From Lolium rigidum (lineage: Eukaryota; Streptophyta; Magnoliopsida; Poales; Poaceae): 64,000 bases of DNA. Below the pieces are notes generated by a model. That model saw only the letters and a list, made by a program, of their open reading frames with translations. It did not search any database and was not told where the DNA came from. Position numbers and translations under genes: made by a program. This document shows, one piece after another, positions 10,302-21,886 of this stretch (positions within the stretch are counted from its first letter, which is position 1; the number at the start of each line of letters is the position of its first letter). The DNA lies in NCBI RefSeq assembly GCF_022539505.1, contig NC_061510.1:37473047-37537046 (forward strand). The letters are read 5' to 3'.

Positions 10302-11465
10302 TGTTATCACCAGAATTTGACCGAGTCAGAGGTGGGCCGCGATCAAGATAGACTTGAAGATATATATATAAAAGGAAGACGTGAATCGGCCTTACATGCA
10401 AAGTTTGGGCTAGTTTGCCCTTGTATCTGTAACATATTAGGTTACGTGTCGGTTAAGAGTTAGAGTTTTACCCGTGCACGATTAGGTGCACGCTTGAATT
10501 AGAAAGTCCCTTGGACTATAAATATGTATCTAGGGTTTATGGAATAAACAACAACCAACGTTCAACACAAACAAATCTCGGCGCATCGCCAACTCCTTCG
10601 TCTCGAGGGTTTCTCCGGTAGCACCATGCTGCCTAGATCGCATCTTGCGATCTAGGCAGCCAAGCCTACCCACGTTGTTCATGCGTTGCTCGTCTTGAAG
10701 CCTTTTTGATGGCGAGCAACGTAGTTATCTTAGATGTGTTAGGGTTAGCATTGTTCTTCGTATCATATGCTCGTCGTAGTGCAACCCTCATGCATCTAGC
10801 CGCCCTTACACCTATCTTAGGTGTAGGGGCGGCACCCCGCTTGATCATAGTTTAGTAGATCTGATCCGTTACGGTTGCTCCTTGTTCCGCAAGGATTAGT
10901 TTAACATCCGCATTAGTTAGGCCCTACAAAGGGTTGGAGGATCCGGCGGCGTGTAGGGTGACGTTTGCTAGCCCTAGAAAGGATGTTCCGGGATCAACCT
11001 CGTGTTGGTTTTTAGGCCCTGTCTAGGATCGGACTTACGGTCACCGTGCGCGAGCGCGAGGCCCAATCGTGAGTAGGATGATCCGATTATGCGGTGAAAA
11101 CCCTAAATCGTCGTAGATCTCATTAGCTTTATCTTGATCAAGCGGGACCACCATATATTCGGACACCTTGTTCGAATCATGGGTGGATCGGCTCTTTGAG
11201 CCGATTCACAGGATAACCTGAGAGCCGATCGAGGCTCGTATTTAATGTTTACGTGTATGCCATGCAGGAAACTAAGCGAGGCATCATCCAACAACTTCCG
11301 ACCAGGTATAGGTCAGGTGGCACGCCCTTGCGATAGCATCGGACGTGTGACCAGGAGGCTTTGCGGGCCGTCGCTCTGAGGGACTGGGGCCAGCCGCAGC
11401 CCTAGTTGTTCCCGGCTCTACTGTGTTGCCCGTCTCTGCCCGCCAGTGGGTTTCTGACGTCAACA
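10302..11465 (+). repeat. 3' LTR of I0
   Basis: TGTTATCACCAG to GTCAACA, followed by the GGATG duplication and then the remainder of the split Copia LTR. It keeps the same TATA box (10517) and hairpin (10628-10660) as the 5' copy. Confidence 0.92.
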
Positions 11466-11470
11466 GGATG

Positions 11471-11542
11471 TAAACATTTATCATGAACAGTAAGATATAA
11501 CAATAACTAATTTATTATTGCCTCTTGGGCATATCTCCAACA
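11471..11542 (-). mobile_element. Solo Copia LTR, right part
   Basis: TAAACATTTATC to TCTCCAACA, the last 72 bp of the LTR begun at 2743. It corresponds to 346-417 of the first copy with only isolated differences. GGAAA follows. Confidence 0.85.
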
Positions 11543-13155
11543 GGAAAGCCTGTACATCGATCTTTTTTGAAACTATAAGAACCCAAAACCTGCATCCCTG
11601 GGTACTTGAACCTAGGTGGCTGGGTTGTACATCCATATCCCAAACCAAGTGAGCTAGGCTCACTTATTTAGGAATCACTTAATCAAACTAGTGTCGCTTA
11701 GTAAGGACTTAGCTATATTACAAAGAACTACAAAAGTTTCCATGCTGCCTAATGATAAATTGATCAAAGATTGGATCTTACTGTTGATTTTGTTCCATGT
11801 TGCCTCAGTTGCCTAATCTTGATCCAAGTTGCCAAGTTGACCCACATAAGATAATATCTCCATCTAGTAAATTCTTTGGAGATCAAGACTAGTTCTTGAT
11901 TTTCGTTAAATAATTTCTAACATCAAAATTACTCATCAACGATGATGGCGAAAATTTAACACTAATCCAATGTTTATTTTTGTTTGCAAGTAAAGAAAGA
12001 TATCAATATTTATTTCATGGTTTCCTTTTCTTCTTTTTGTAATCTTGTTTATTCAAGTGTACAATATAATATTTCAATTAAATGTTGAAACTACTTAAAT
12101 ATTCAATAAGGTTTTGTATTATTTAGTTCTCATTATTGCACATTTTACTCTACTTGTATTTGTATTTGTTTTATTCAAGGATTATTTGGTATCATTTATT
12201 TGGAAATTTCATTTTCAAGTTTATTCTCAATTAAATACGTGATGATGTCATTGTGCTTTATGCACTATATTACCATTTTATTCTCAATATTTGAATTATG
12301 TTCAAATTTTTAAAATTTAGAAAAGGTCATGTCAAACTTTATCATACTCAAACATATGATCTAACTCTAATTCGTCTAGTTAAGATTTTTTGATCCATTT
12401 GACAACTTTATTCAAAAAGGTATTTAAAATTTCTACATTTTTCATATGCATGAATGCATGCACGTTTCTACAATCTACTGCATTTGAGTATGTAAACTAT
12501 GGGATCTAACAAGTTTCCTCCCATTCCCACATCACCTCCCATTTCCATCAAGTGCACGATATTGCTCTATGCTTCCTCCAAGTCATATTAGTGGTACCGT
12601 AGATCTCCGCCTCTCCCTTCCTCTTGATATGGAATCTAGTTTGCAAGCACCAACAAGTCCACGCTAAACCTGGTGAGGTGTCCTAGCACCACCCATGATA
12701 TTCTCTTTTAGCTTGTTTTAATATTCTGTTTCCATTTTATTCCCATGTCATATTTAGTTCATCCATATTTTTGTTGGAATCTGTTTGCTGGATATTAAAA
12801 ATCTCAAAATTCCAGTTGCTTCACTCAAAGTCATGGCCAGTACATGGCTGCCAGTAGCCTACCCCGCGGGTGAAGCATATGCGTCATACTTCGTGGTCTC
12901 TTCATGAGTTTACTAGAGATCACCCAAAATCTCATAGATTGCGACGTTTAACAATCAGACTCATATAGGTGTGTTATTTCAAGAATGCTTTGTAGGACAG
13001 CATCTTTACTAAAATAGCCAACATAAACACATTAAGGCTTGTTGCCAACCTGCCTTAAAGCAATTGAGAGTTGTGCATCTTCACATAGAGAGGGTTACAT
13101 AATACTCTCCTCAATTAAACCACTAGTTAGTTCTTCTCAGGTCCTAATTCACGGG
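11543..13155. repeat. Second copy of the duplicated flank, next to C0
   Basis: It matches 418-2050. Its right end runs without a break into 13156-13183 and the C0 pol stop codon. On the minus strand the junction region (GATCGGAGATCCCGTGAATT) resembles, from memory, the sequence just downstream of pol in BARE/Angela elements, so part of this is C0 3' untranslated DNA. No ORF is supported. Confidence 0.75.
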
Positions 13156-13165
13156 ATCTCCGATC

Positions 13166-13728
13166 ACAAAGGTTGGGTTACCACTATGGCATAACATCAA
13201 CGGGTCTCAAACCCATCTCCTTCGATGCACTTTCTATCACATTACGTGATAGTCCCTTTGTAAAGGGATCTGCCAGGTTTTTGTCTGTTTGAATATATGT
13301 AACAATTATTACTCCGGAGTTTCGCAATTTCCTGACAGATTTCAAACGTCTCTTGACGTGTCTTGATGACTTCGCGTTATCCTTAGAATTGTTCACTTTG
13401 ACAATTACAGTTTGATTGTCACAATTCAAAAGGATTGCCGGAACATGTTTTTCAACCACAAGCAAGTTCATTAAGAGCTCACGCAACCATTCTGATTCAA
13501 CAGTGGTTGTGTCTAAAGCAGTAAGTTCTGCTTCCATAGTTGACCTCGTCAATATGGTTTGCTTGCAAGATCTCCATGACACTGCGCCACCTCCAAAGGT
13601 AAATACATACCCACTTGTGGCATACAGATCAGCTACATCTGAGATCCAGTTCGAATCACTATATCCTTCAAGCACAGCTGGGTGCCCTGAATACTGAATC
13701 CCATAACTCATTGTACCACATAGGTAGC
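13166..13728 (-). pseudogene. C0 pol: RNase H and C-terminus
   Basis: RNase H removes the RNA strand during reverse transcription. The minus-strand frame shows the Copia signature: GYSDSNW, then TSGYVFTFGGGAVSW with SCKQTILTRSTMEAEL (the catalytic Glu region), and NAKSSRHV, TDKNLADPFTKGL and the terminal MGLRPVD before the stop at about 13184. The product is normal for the C-terminal part of Copia pol. It is separated from its reverse transcriptase by I1; bases 13724-13728 (GTAGC) are the duplicated target. Confidence 0.9.
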
Positions 13729-15193
13729 TGATGTCTACGCACGCTTCTATTCCTGTAGACAGTGTTGGGCCTCCAAGAGCAGAGGTTTGTAGAACAGCAG
13801 CAACTTTTCCTTAAGTGAATCACCCAAGGTTTATCGAACTCAGGGAGGTAGAGGTCAAAGATATCCCTCTCAAGCAACCCTGCAATCACGATACAAGAAG
13901 TCTCTTGTGTCCCCAACACACCTAATACACTTGTCAGATGTATAGGTCACTAGTTTGGCGAAGAGATAGTAAAACACAGGTGGTATAGATGGTGGTAATA
14001 TTGCAGGAAGTAAAGATGCAGTAAAACATTAAACAAACGGTGCCAGAAAATAGCTTCCTGGCGTGGGAAGCAATTCTCTGTGGTGTAACTTTTCTATTCG
14101 GAAACAAGGCCTAGGGATCATACTTTCACAAGTGGATACTCTCAACATTGCAATCATAAAGAAATATAAATAAGCACTTCACTATGCTATTCTGAATTAC
14201 TCTCTGGCAAGATAACGAACACTAATTCATCATGTAGGCAAACCTTAAAGATGTATTCCCAAGTACTAATAAACACCCCATGCCGTCACTCGTGAGCATT
14301 CATAGGAGGTACTAACACACCACAATTTCATAGAGACATCCAACTCAAATCATAACTCAGTGAATAAGTATTCCGTGAAATATAGCCTAAGAGACCCACA
14401 CGGTGCACACACTGTCACCTTTACACACGTGGGACAAGGAGTCTCCGGAGATCACATAAGTAAAATCCACTTGAATAGCATAACGACATCTAGATTACAA
14501 GCTCATCATATGGATCTCAATCATGTAAGGCAGCTCATGAGATCATTGTATTGAAGTACATGGGAGAGAGATTAACCACATAGCTACCGGTACAACCCTT
14601 AGCCTCGGGGGAGAACTACTCCCTCCTCATCATAGGAGACAACAGCGTTGATGAAGATGGCGGTGGTGTCGATGGAGATGCCTTCCGGGGGCAATTCCCC
14701 GTCCCGGCGGCGTGCCGGAACAGAGACTTCTGTCCCCTAGATCTTGGCTTCGCGATGGCGGCGGCTCTGGAAGGTTTCTCGTACCGTGGCTTTTCCGTAC
14801 AGGGTTTTCGCGACGGAGACCTTAAGTAGGCGGAAGGGCAGCCTCGGAGGGGCCCTGGTGGGGCCAGACAATAGGGGGCGCCCCCCCTTGGGCCGCGCCG
14901 CCACCATGTGTTGGGCCCACCTGGCTCTCCTCTGGGCCCCTCTCCGGTGTTCTGGAAGCTTCGTGGAATTATAAGGTGTTGGGCGTTGATTTCGTCCGAT
15001 TCCGAGAATATTTCCTTACTAGGATTTCTGAAACCAAAAACAGCAGAAAACAGGAACTGGCACTTCGGCATCTCGTCAATAGGTTAGTTCGGAAAACGCA
15101 TAAAATCATCATAAAGTGTGAACAAAACATGTAGGTATTGTCATAAAACAAGCATGGAACATCAGAAATTATAGATACGTTGGAGACGTATCA
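13729..15193 (-). repeat. I1 LTR, left (3' LTR in sense)
   Basis: On the plus strand TGATGTCTACGC to GACGTATCA. It is near-identical to 20422-21886, with only scattered substitutions and single-base indels, so the insertion is fairly young. It contains an internal stretch at about 14038-14062 (acggtgccagaaaatagctt) like the element's own primer-binding site. Confidence 0.92.
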
Positions 15194-15208
15194 GCATCCC
15201 CAAGCTTA
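15194..15208 (-). promoter_or_regulatory. Polypurine tract of I1
   Basis: The minus strand reads TAAGCTTGGGGATGC directly before the TGATACG LTR start. The same AAGCTTGGGGATGC occurs before the LTRs of I2 and I6. Confidence 0.7.
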
Positions 15209-15935
15209 GTTCTTACTCGCCCTCGAGTAGGTAAACGATAACAAAGATAATTTCTGAAGTGACATGCTATCATAATCTTGATCAATACTATTGTAAAACA
15301 TATGAGATGAATGCAGCGATTCGAAGCTATGGTGAAGACAATGAGTAAACAAATGAATCATATAGCAAAGACTTTTCATGAATAATACTTTCAAGACAAG
15401 CATCAATAAGACTTGCATAAGAGTTACTCATAAAGCAATAGATTCAAAGTAGAGGCATTGAAGCAACACAAAGGAAGATATAAGTTTCAGCGGTTGCTTT
15501 CAACTTCAACATGTATATCTCATGGATAATTGTCAACACAAAGTAATATAACAAGTGCAATAGTAAACATGTAAGAATCAATGCACACAGTTGATACAAG
15601 TGTTTGCTTCTGAGATAGAAAGAATGGGTAAACTGACTCAACAATAAAGTACAAGAATGACCCTTCGCAGAGGGAAGCATGGATTACTATATTTGTGCTA
15701 GAGCTTTTCATTTTGAAAATAAGAAACAATTTTGTCAACGGTAGTAATAAATCATATGTGTTATGTATAAGATATCCTATAAGTTGCAAGCCTCATGCAT
15801 AGTATACCAATAGTGCTCGCACCTTGTCCTAATTAGCTTGGATTAACATGGATTATCATTGCATAGCATATGTTTCAACCAAGTGTCACAAAGGGGTACC
15901 TCTATGCCGCCTGTACAAAGGTCTAAGGAGAAAGT
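15209..15935 (-). other. I1 3' noncoding region, outer part
   Basis: No gene is seen. The stretch is the reverse complement of 28890-29617 in I2 and resembles 48469-49200 in I6. It ends at the AAAGT target duplicated by the solo LTR. Confidence 0.75.
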
Positions 15936-17536
15936 TGATGCGTGCAGTTAACACACGTCCGTTGGGAACCCCAAGAGGAAGGTGTGATGCAGACAGTAGC
16001 AAGTTTTCCCTCAGAAAGAAACCAAGGTTTATCGAACCAGGAGGAGCCAAGAAGCACGTTGAAGGTTGATGGTGGCGGAATGTAATGCGGCGCAACACCG
16101 GGGATTCCGGCGCCAACGTGGAACCTGCACAACACAACCAAAGTACTTTGCCCCAACGAAACGAGTGAGGTTGTCAATCTCACTCGAGCTTGCTGTAACA
16201 AAGGATTAACCGTATTGTGTGGAAGATGATTGTTTGCGAGAAAACAATGAAACAAGTATTGCGAGTAGATTGTATGCGATGTAAAGAATAGGACCGGGGT
16301 CCACAGTTCACTAGAGGTGTCTCTCCCATAAGATAAAAGCATGTTGGGTGAACAAATTACAGTCGGGCAATTGACAAATAGAGAGGGCATAACAATGCAC
16401 ATACATGATATGATAAATATAGTGAGATTTAATCGGGCATTACGACAAAGTACATAGACCGCTATCCAAGCATGCATCTATGCCTAAAAAGTCCACCTTC
16501 GAGTTATCATCCGAACCCCTTCCAGTATTAAGTTGCAAAACAACGGACAATTGCATTAAGTATGGTGCGTAATGTAATCAATAACTACATCCTTAGACAT
16601 AGCATCAATGTTTTATCCCTAGTGGCAACAAGCACATCCACAACCTTAGAACTTTCCATCACTCGTCCCGCATTTAATGGAGGCATGAACCACTATCGAG
16701 CATAAATACTCCCTCTTGGAGTTAAGAGTAAAAACTTGGCCAGAGCCTCTACTAATAACGGAGAGCATGCAAGATCATAAACAACACATAGGTAATAGAT
16801 TGATAATTAACATAACATAGTATTCTCTATCCATCGGATCCCGACAAACACAACATATAGTATTACAGATAGATGATCTTGATCATGTTAGGCAGCTCAC
16901 AAGATCCAACAATGAAGCACAATGAGGAGAAGACAACCATCTAGCTACTGCTATGGACCCATAGTCCAGGGGTGAACTACTCACTCATCACTCCGGAGGC
17001 GACCATGGCGGTGAAGAGTCCTCCGGGAGATGAATCCCCTCTCCGGCGGGGTGCCGGAGGTGATCTCCAGAATCCCCGAGATGGGATTGGCGGCGGCGGC
17101 GTCTCGGCAAGGTTTTCCGTATCGTGGCTCTCGCATGCGGGGGTTTCGCGACGGAGGCTTTAAGTAGGCGGAAGGGCAACGCGGGGGGCCACACGAGGGC
17201 CCCACACGCTAGGCCGGCGCGGCCTAGGGCTAGGCCGCGCCGCCCTAGTGTGGCGGCGCCTTGTGGCCCCACTTCCTTTCCCCCTCGGTCTTCTGGAAGC
17301 TTCGTGGCAAAATAGGACCCTGGGCGTTGATTTCGTCCAATTCCGAGAATATTTCTTTACTAGGATTTACGAAACCAAAAACAGCGAGAAAACAGCAACT
17401 GGCTCTTCGGCATCTTGTTAATAGGTTAGTGCCGGAAAATGCATAAATACGACATATAATGTGTATAAAACATGTAGATATCATCAATAATGTAGCATGG
17501 AACATAAGAAATTATCGATACGTCGGAGACGTATCA
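15936..17536 (-). mobile_element. Solo LTR (TGATACG family A) inside I1
   Basis: This 1601-bp LTR reads, on the plus strand, TGATGCGTGCAG to GACGTATCA and is bounded by AAAGT (15931-15935, 17537-17541). No primer-binding site, polypurine tract or internal region is present, so the element was removed by recombination between its LTRs. It belongs to the same family as the LTRs of I2 and I6 and carries the family's GC-rich inverted motif near 17210-17255. Confidence 0.9.
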
Positions 17537-19377
17537 AAAGTTCGCATTGGATTTCTCACTTTTGATTATTCTCAACTTAGACATCCATACCGGGACAACA
17601 TAGACAACAGGTAATGGACTCCTCTTTAATGCATAAGCATTCAACAACAGTTAAAATTCTCATAAGAGATTGAGGATTGATTGTCCAAACTGAAACTTCC
17701 ACCATGAATCATGGTTTTAGTTAGCGGCCCAATGTTCTTCTCTAACAATATGCATACTCAAACCATTTGATCATGAAAATCGCCCTTACTTCAGACAAGA
17801 CGAACATGCATAGCAACTCACATGATATTCAACAAAGGTAAAAGTTGATGGCGTCCCCAGGAACATGGTTACCGCTCAACAAGCAACTTATTAAGAAATA
17901 AGATACATAGCTACATATTCTTCATCACAATAGTTTTTAAGGCTATTTTCCCATGAGCTATATATTGCAAAGACAAAGGAATAGAGTTTTTAAAGGTAGC
18001 ACTCAAGTAATTTACTTTGGAATGGCAGAGAAATACCATGTAGTAGGTAGGTATGGTGGACACAAATGGCATAGTATTTGGCTCAAGGATTTGGATGCAC
18101 GAGAAGAATTCCTCTCAATACAAGGCTATGCTAGCAAGGTTGTTTGAAGCAAACTCAAGTATAAAACGGTGCAGCAAAACTCACATATGAACATATTGTA
18201 AGCATTATAAGACTTTACATCGTCTCCTTGTTGTTCAAACACCTTAACCAGAAAATATCTAGACTCTAGAGAAACTAATCATGCAAACCAGATTTTAACA
18301 AGCTCTATGTAGTTCTTCATTAATAGGTGCAAAGTACATGATGCAAGAGCTGAAACATAATCTATATGAGCACAACAATTGCCAAGTATCAAATTATTCA
18401 AGACATTATACCATTTACCACATGCAGCATTTTCTGTTTCCAACCATATAACAATGAACGAAGTAGTTCAACCTTCGCTATGAACATTAAGAATAAAGCT
18501 AAGAACATATGTGTTCATAAGAAACATCGGAGCGTGTCTATCTCCCAAACAAAGAATGCTAGGATCCGATTTTATTCAAACAAAAACAAAAACAAAAACA
18601 AACAGACGCTCCAAGTAAAGCACATAAGATGTGACGGAATAAAAATATAGTTTCACTAGAGGTGACCTGATAAGTTGTCGATGAAGAAGGGATGCCTTGG
18701 GCATCCCCAAGCTTAGATGCTTGAGTCTTCTTAAAATATGCAGGGATGAACCACGGGGGCATCCCCAAGCTTAGACTTTTCACTCTTCTTGATCATATTG
18801 TATCATCCTCCTCTCTTGACCCTTGAAAACTTCCTCCACACCAAACTCAAAACAAATTCATTAGAGGATTAGTGCATAATTGAAAATTCATATATTCAGA
18901 GGTGACATAATCATTCCTAACACTTCTGAACATTGCACAAAGCTACTGAAAGTTAATGGAACAAAGAAATCCATCAAACATAGCAAAACAGGCAATGCGA
19001 AATAAAAGGCAGAATCTGTCAAAACAGAACAGTCCGTAAAGACGAATTTTTTAAAGGCACCAGACTTGCTCAGATGAAAATGCCCAAATTGAATGAAAGT
19101 TGCGTACATATCTGAGGATCACGCACGTAAATTGGCAGATTTTTATAAATTTTCTACAGCAGGGGCGACTCAATTTCGTGACAGCAAGAAATCTGTTCCT
19201 ACGCAGTAATCCGAATCTAGTATTGACTTTACTATCAAAGACTTTACTTGGCACAACAATGCAATAAAATAAATATAAGGAGAGGTTGCTACAGTAGTAA
19301 CAACTTCCAAGACACAACAAAACAGTAGCAAAATAAAAACATGGGTTATCTCCCAAGAAGTGCTTTCTTTATAGCCA
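17537..19377 (-). other. I1 3' noncoding region, inner part
   Basis: About 1.8 kb with no supported gene. It is the reverse complement of 27040-28890 of I2. Short ORFs here are not conserved between copies. The motif 'gggcatccccaagctta' occurs twice (18698 and 18759). Confidence 0.7.
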
Positions 19378-20070
19378 TTAAGATGGGCTCAGTAATTTTA
19401 ATGATGCACTCGCATAAGGAATAAGAGTTGAAGCAAAAGAGAGCATCAAAAGAAAATTCAAAACAAATTTAAGCCTAACCCACTTCCTATGAAAAGGAAT
19501 CTTGTAAATAAACAAGTCATGTAGGCATAATGCAACAAGCATAGGAAAACTAGACAAGCGCAACTTCAAGATTCTCAACATAAAGAGGGGAAACTTAATA
19601 TTATTAAGATGCATATAACCATGTTTCCCTCTCTCATAATAACTTTCAGTGGCATCATGAACAAACTCAACAATATAACTATCACATAAAGCATTCCTAT
19701 TCACATGCATAAATGTATCATTACTCTCCACATAAGCATAATCAATTTTATTAATTGTAGTGGGAGCAAATTCAACAAAGTAGCTATCATTATTATTCTC
19801 ATCATCAAATATAGGAGGCATAGTGTAATCATAATAAACTTTATCCTCCATAGTAGGTGGCACCAAAATACCACTATCATTATAATCATCATAAATGGGA
19901 GGCAAAATATCATCAAAGTAAATTTTCTCCTCCATGCTTGGGGGACTAAAAATATCATGCTCATCAAAACCAGCTTCCCCAAGCTTAGAATTTTCCATAG
20001 CATTAGCAACAATGGTTTTCAAAGCATTCATACTAATAACATTGGCATTATCATGCATATAAAGTTCCAT
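19378..20070 (-). CDS. Acidic ORF of I1, unknown function
   Basis: 230 residues from an ATG at 20070 to a stop at 19378. I do not recognise a domain. Near residues 40-95 there are two related blocks, PPSMEEKIYFDDILPPIYDD and PPTMEDKVYYDYTMPPIFDD, in a very acidic, Tyr-rich context. The last 80 residues are hydrophobic and basic (a Leu/Phe-rich stretch followed by SLKLLSPS) and could include one or two membrane-spanning helices. It takes the place where gag lies in I2. Upstream on the minus strand another frame is open, so the true start may be lost to a frameshift. It may be the gag-like or accessory protein of this non-autonomous family, or a relic. Confidence 0.5.
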   Translation of the reverse strand: MELYMHDNANVISMNALKTIVANAMENSKLGEAGFDEHDIFSPPSMEEKIYFDDILPPIYDDYNDSGILVPPTMEDKVYYDYTMPPIFDDENNNDSYFVEFAPTTINKIDYAYVESNDTFMHVNRNALCDSYIVEFVHDATESYYERGKHGYMHLNNIKFPLFMLRILKLRLSSFPMLVALCLHDLFIYKIPFHRKWVRLKFVLNFLLMLSFASTLIPYASASLKLLSPS

Positions 20071-20204
20071 AGGTTTTTAATTTTCTCTTCAAACACCTCA
20101 TGTCCTAACTCAAGATAGATACTATAAAGATCTCTAATATTTTTGTTGTTTTCCATTAAGCCTAACTAGTGTAAACAAGAAACAAAAAGATGCAATTGCA
20201 GGAT

Positions 20205-20421
20205 CTAAAGGAAATAGCTTCCGAGCACTCACACACCGGCAACGAGTGCTAGGAAATAGCTTAGTAGTCGGAGGATGTGAATACCTTTTACCTTACCTCC
20301 CCGGCAACGAGCGCCGGAAAATAGCTTGCTGTCCACAACTGGCGCGTGGTTGACGTGGGAGGTAGAAATCTCTGTGGTGTAGCTTTTCTTCATTCCCCGG
20401 CAACGGCGCCAGAAAATAGCT
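20205..20421 (-). repeat. I1 leader with repeated primer-binding-site cassettes
   Basis: Three related copies of a 'ccggcaacg-gcgcc-gaaaatagctt' block occur on the plus strand, at about 20236-20263, 20301-20327 and 20396-20422. The last is the working site next to the LTR. The stretch after the second copy (ctctgtggtgtagcttttc, 20370-20388) also occurs inside the LTR (20770-20790) after a fourth, degenerate copy at 20731-20753. Confidence 0.65.
20394..20411 (-). promoter_or_regulatory. Primer-binding site of I1 (aspartate-tRNA type)
   Basis: On the minus strand TGGCGCCGTTGCCGGGGA, ten bases from the LTR end. This is complementary to the 3' end of plant tRNA-Asp, the primer of Athila-type elements. 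Confidence 0.75.
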
Positions 20422-21886
20422 TGATGTCTACGCACGCTTCTATTCCTGTAGACAGTGTTGGGCCTCCAAGAGCAGAGGTTTGTAGAACAGCAGCAAGTTT
20501 CCCTTAAGTGAATCACCCAAGGTTTATCGAACTCAGGGAGGTAGAGGTCAAAGATATCCCTCTCAAGCAACCCTGCAATCACGATACAAGAAGTCTCTTG
20601 TGTTCCCAACACACCTAATACACTTGTCAGATGTATAGGTGCACTAGTTCGGCGAAGAGATAGTAAAACACAGGTGGTATAGATGGTGGTAATATTGCAG
20701 GAAGTAAAGATGCAGTAAAACAGTAAACAAACGGTGCCAGGAAATAGCTTGATGGCGTGGGAAGCAATTCTCTGTGGTGTAACTTTTCTATTCGGAAACA
20801 AGGCCTAGGGATCATACTTTCACTAGTGGACACTCTCAACATTGCAATGATAAAGGAATATAAATAAGCACTTCACTATGCTATTCTGAATTACTCTACG
20901 GCAAGATAACGAACACTAATTCATCATGTAGGCAAACCTTAAAGATGTATTCCCAAGTACTAATAAACACCCCACGCCGTCACTGTGAGCATTCATAGGA
21001 GGTACTAACACACCACAATTTCATAGAGACATCCAACTCAAATCATAACTCGGTGAATAAGTATTCATGAAATATAGCCTAAGAGACCCACACGGTGCAC
21101 ACACTGTCACCTTTACACACGTGGGACAAGGAGTCTCCGGAGATCACATAAGTAAAATCCACTTGAATAGCATAACGACATCTAGATTACAAGCTCATCA
21201 TATGGATCTCAATCATGTAAGGCAGCTCATGAGATCATTGTATTGAAGTACATGGGAGAGAGATTAACCACATAGCTACCAGTACAGCCCTTAGCCTCGG
21301 GGGAGAACTACTCCCTCCTCATCATAGGAGACAGCATTGTTGATGAAGATGGCGGTGGTGTCGATGGAGATGCCTTCCGGGGGCAATTCCCCGTCCCGGC
21401 GGCGTGCCGGAACAGAGACTTCTGTCCCCCAGATCTTGGCTTCGCGATGGCGGCGGCTCTGGAAGGTTTCTCGTACCGTGGCTTTTCCGTATAGGGTTTT
21501 CATGACGGAGACCTTAAGTAGGCGGAAGGGCAGCCTCGGAGGGGCCCTGGTGGGGCCAGACAATAGGGGGCCCGCCCCCCTTGGGCCGCGCCGCCACCAT
21601 GTGTGGGGCCCACCTGGCTCTCCTCTGGCCCCTCTCCGGTGTTCTGGAAGCTTCGTGGAATTATAAGGTGTTGGGCATTGATTTCGTCCGATTCCGAGAA
21701 TATTTCCTTACTAGGATTTCTGAAACCAAAAACAGCAGAAAACAGGAACTGGCACTTAGGCATCTCGTCAATAGGTTAGTTCCGGAAAACGCATAAAATC
21801 ATCATAAAGTGTGAACAAAACATGTAGGTATTGTCATAAAACAAGCATGGAACATCAGAAATTATAGATACGTTGGAGACGTATCA
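20422..21886 (-). repeat. I1 LTR, right (5' LTR in sense)
   Basis: The same 1465 bp as the left LTR. In sense it starts TGATACGTCTCCAACGTATC at 21886, and its first half matches family A LTRs. Its second half is different and holds the embedded primer-site-like block at 20731-20753. Confidence 0.92.

Larger units (their letters stand above)
4389..11465 (+). mobile_element. Tat/Retand-like Gypsy derivative, pol deleted (I0)
   Basis: This is a complete 7077-bp LTR element with LTRs of 1165 and 1164 bp (4389-5553, 10302-11465). Perfect 5-bp duplications GGATG flank it (4384-4388, 11466-11470), and the empty site survives at 341-345. Between the LTRs are a decayed plus-strand gag (5615-8396), a repeat-rich 3' part (8640-9420) and an antisense acidic ORF (9581-10009). 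Reverse transcriptase, RNase H and integrase are absent: reading goes from the gag tail straight into the 3' region, so pol was lost or never present. Gag type plus an antisense extra ORF next to the 3' LTR fits the Tat lineage. It must move by borrowed pol, if at all. Confidence 0.85.
13729..21886 (-). mobile_element. I1: non-autonomous LTR element in C0
   Basis: LTRs of 1465 bp each (13729-15193 and 20422-21886) are flanked by GTAGC (13724-13728, 21887-21891). The sense strand is minus: the primer-binding site is beside the right LTR and the polypurine tract beside the left. The interior codes only one recognisable ORF (19378-20070); there is no protease or polymerase. Its 3' noncoding part is the reverse complement of the 3' part of I2 and is also shared with I6, while its LTR 3' half and its leader differ from theirs. 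It is therefore a recombinant or switched member of the same group. A solo LTR sits at 15936-17536. Confidence 0.88.

Noticed and set aside
2743..11542. The Copia LTR as the true 3' LTR of C0
   Set aside because: Orientation fits, but the bases before it on the sense strand (GGCTTTCC) are not a polypurine tract and GGAAA brackets the LTR, so a solo LTR is preferred. Not excluded.
18366..18783. Small ORFs in the shared 3' noncoding regions of I1, I2 and I6
   Set aside because: Their frames are not kept between the copies, although the DNA is similar.
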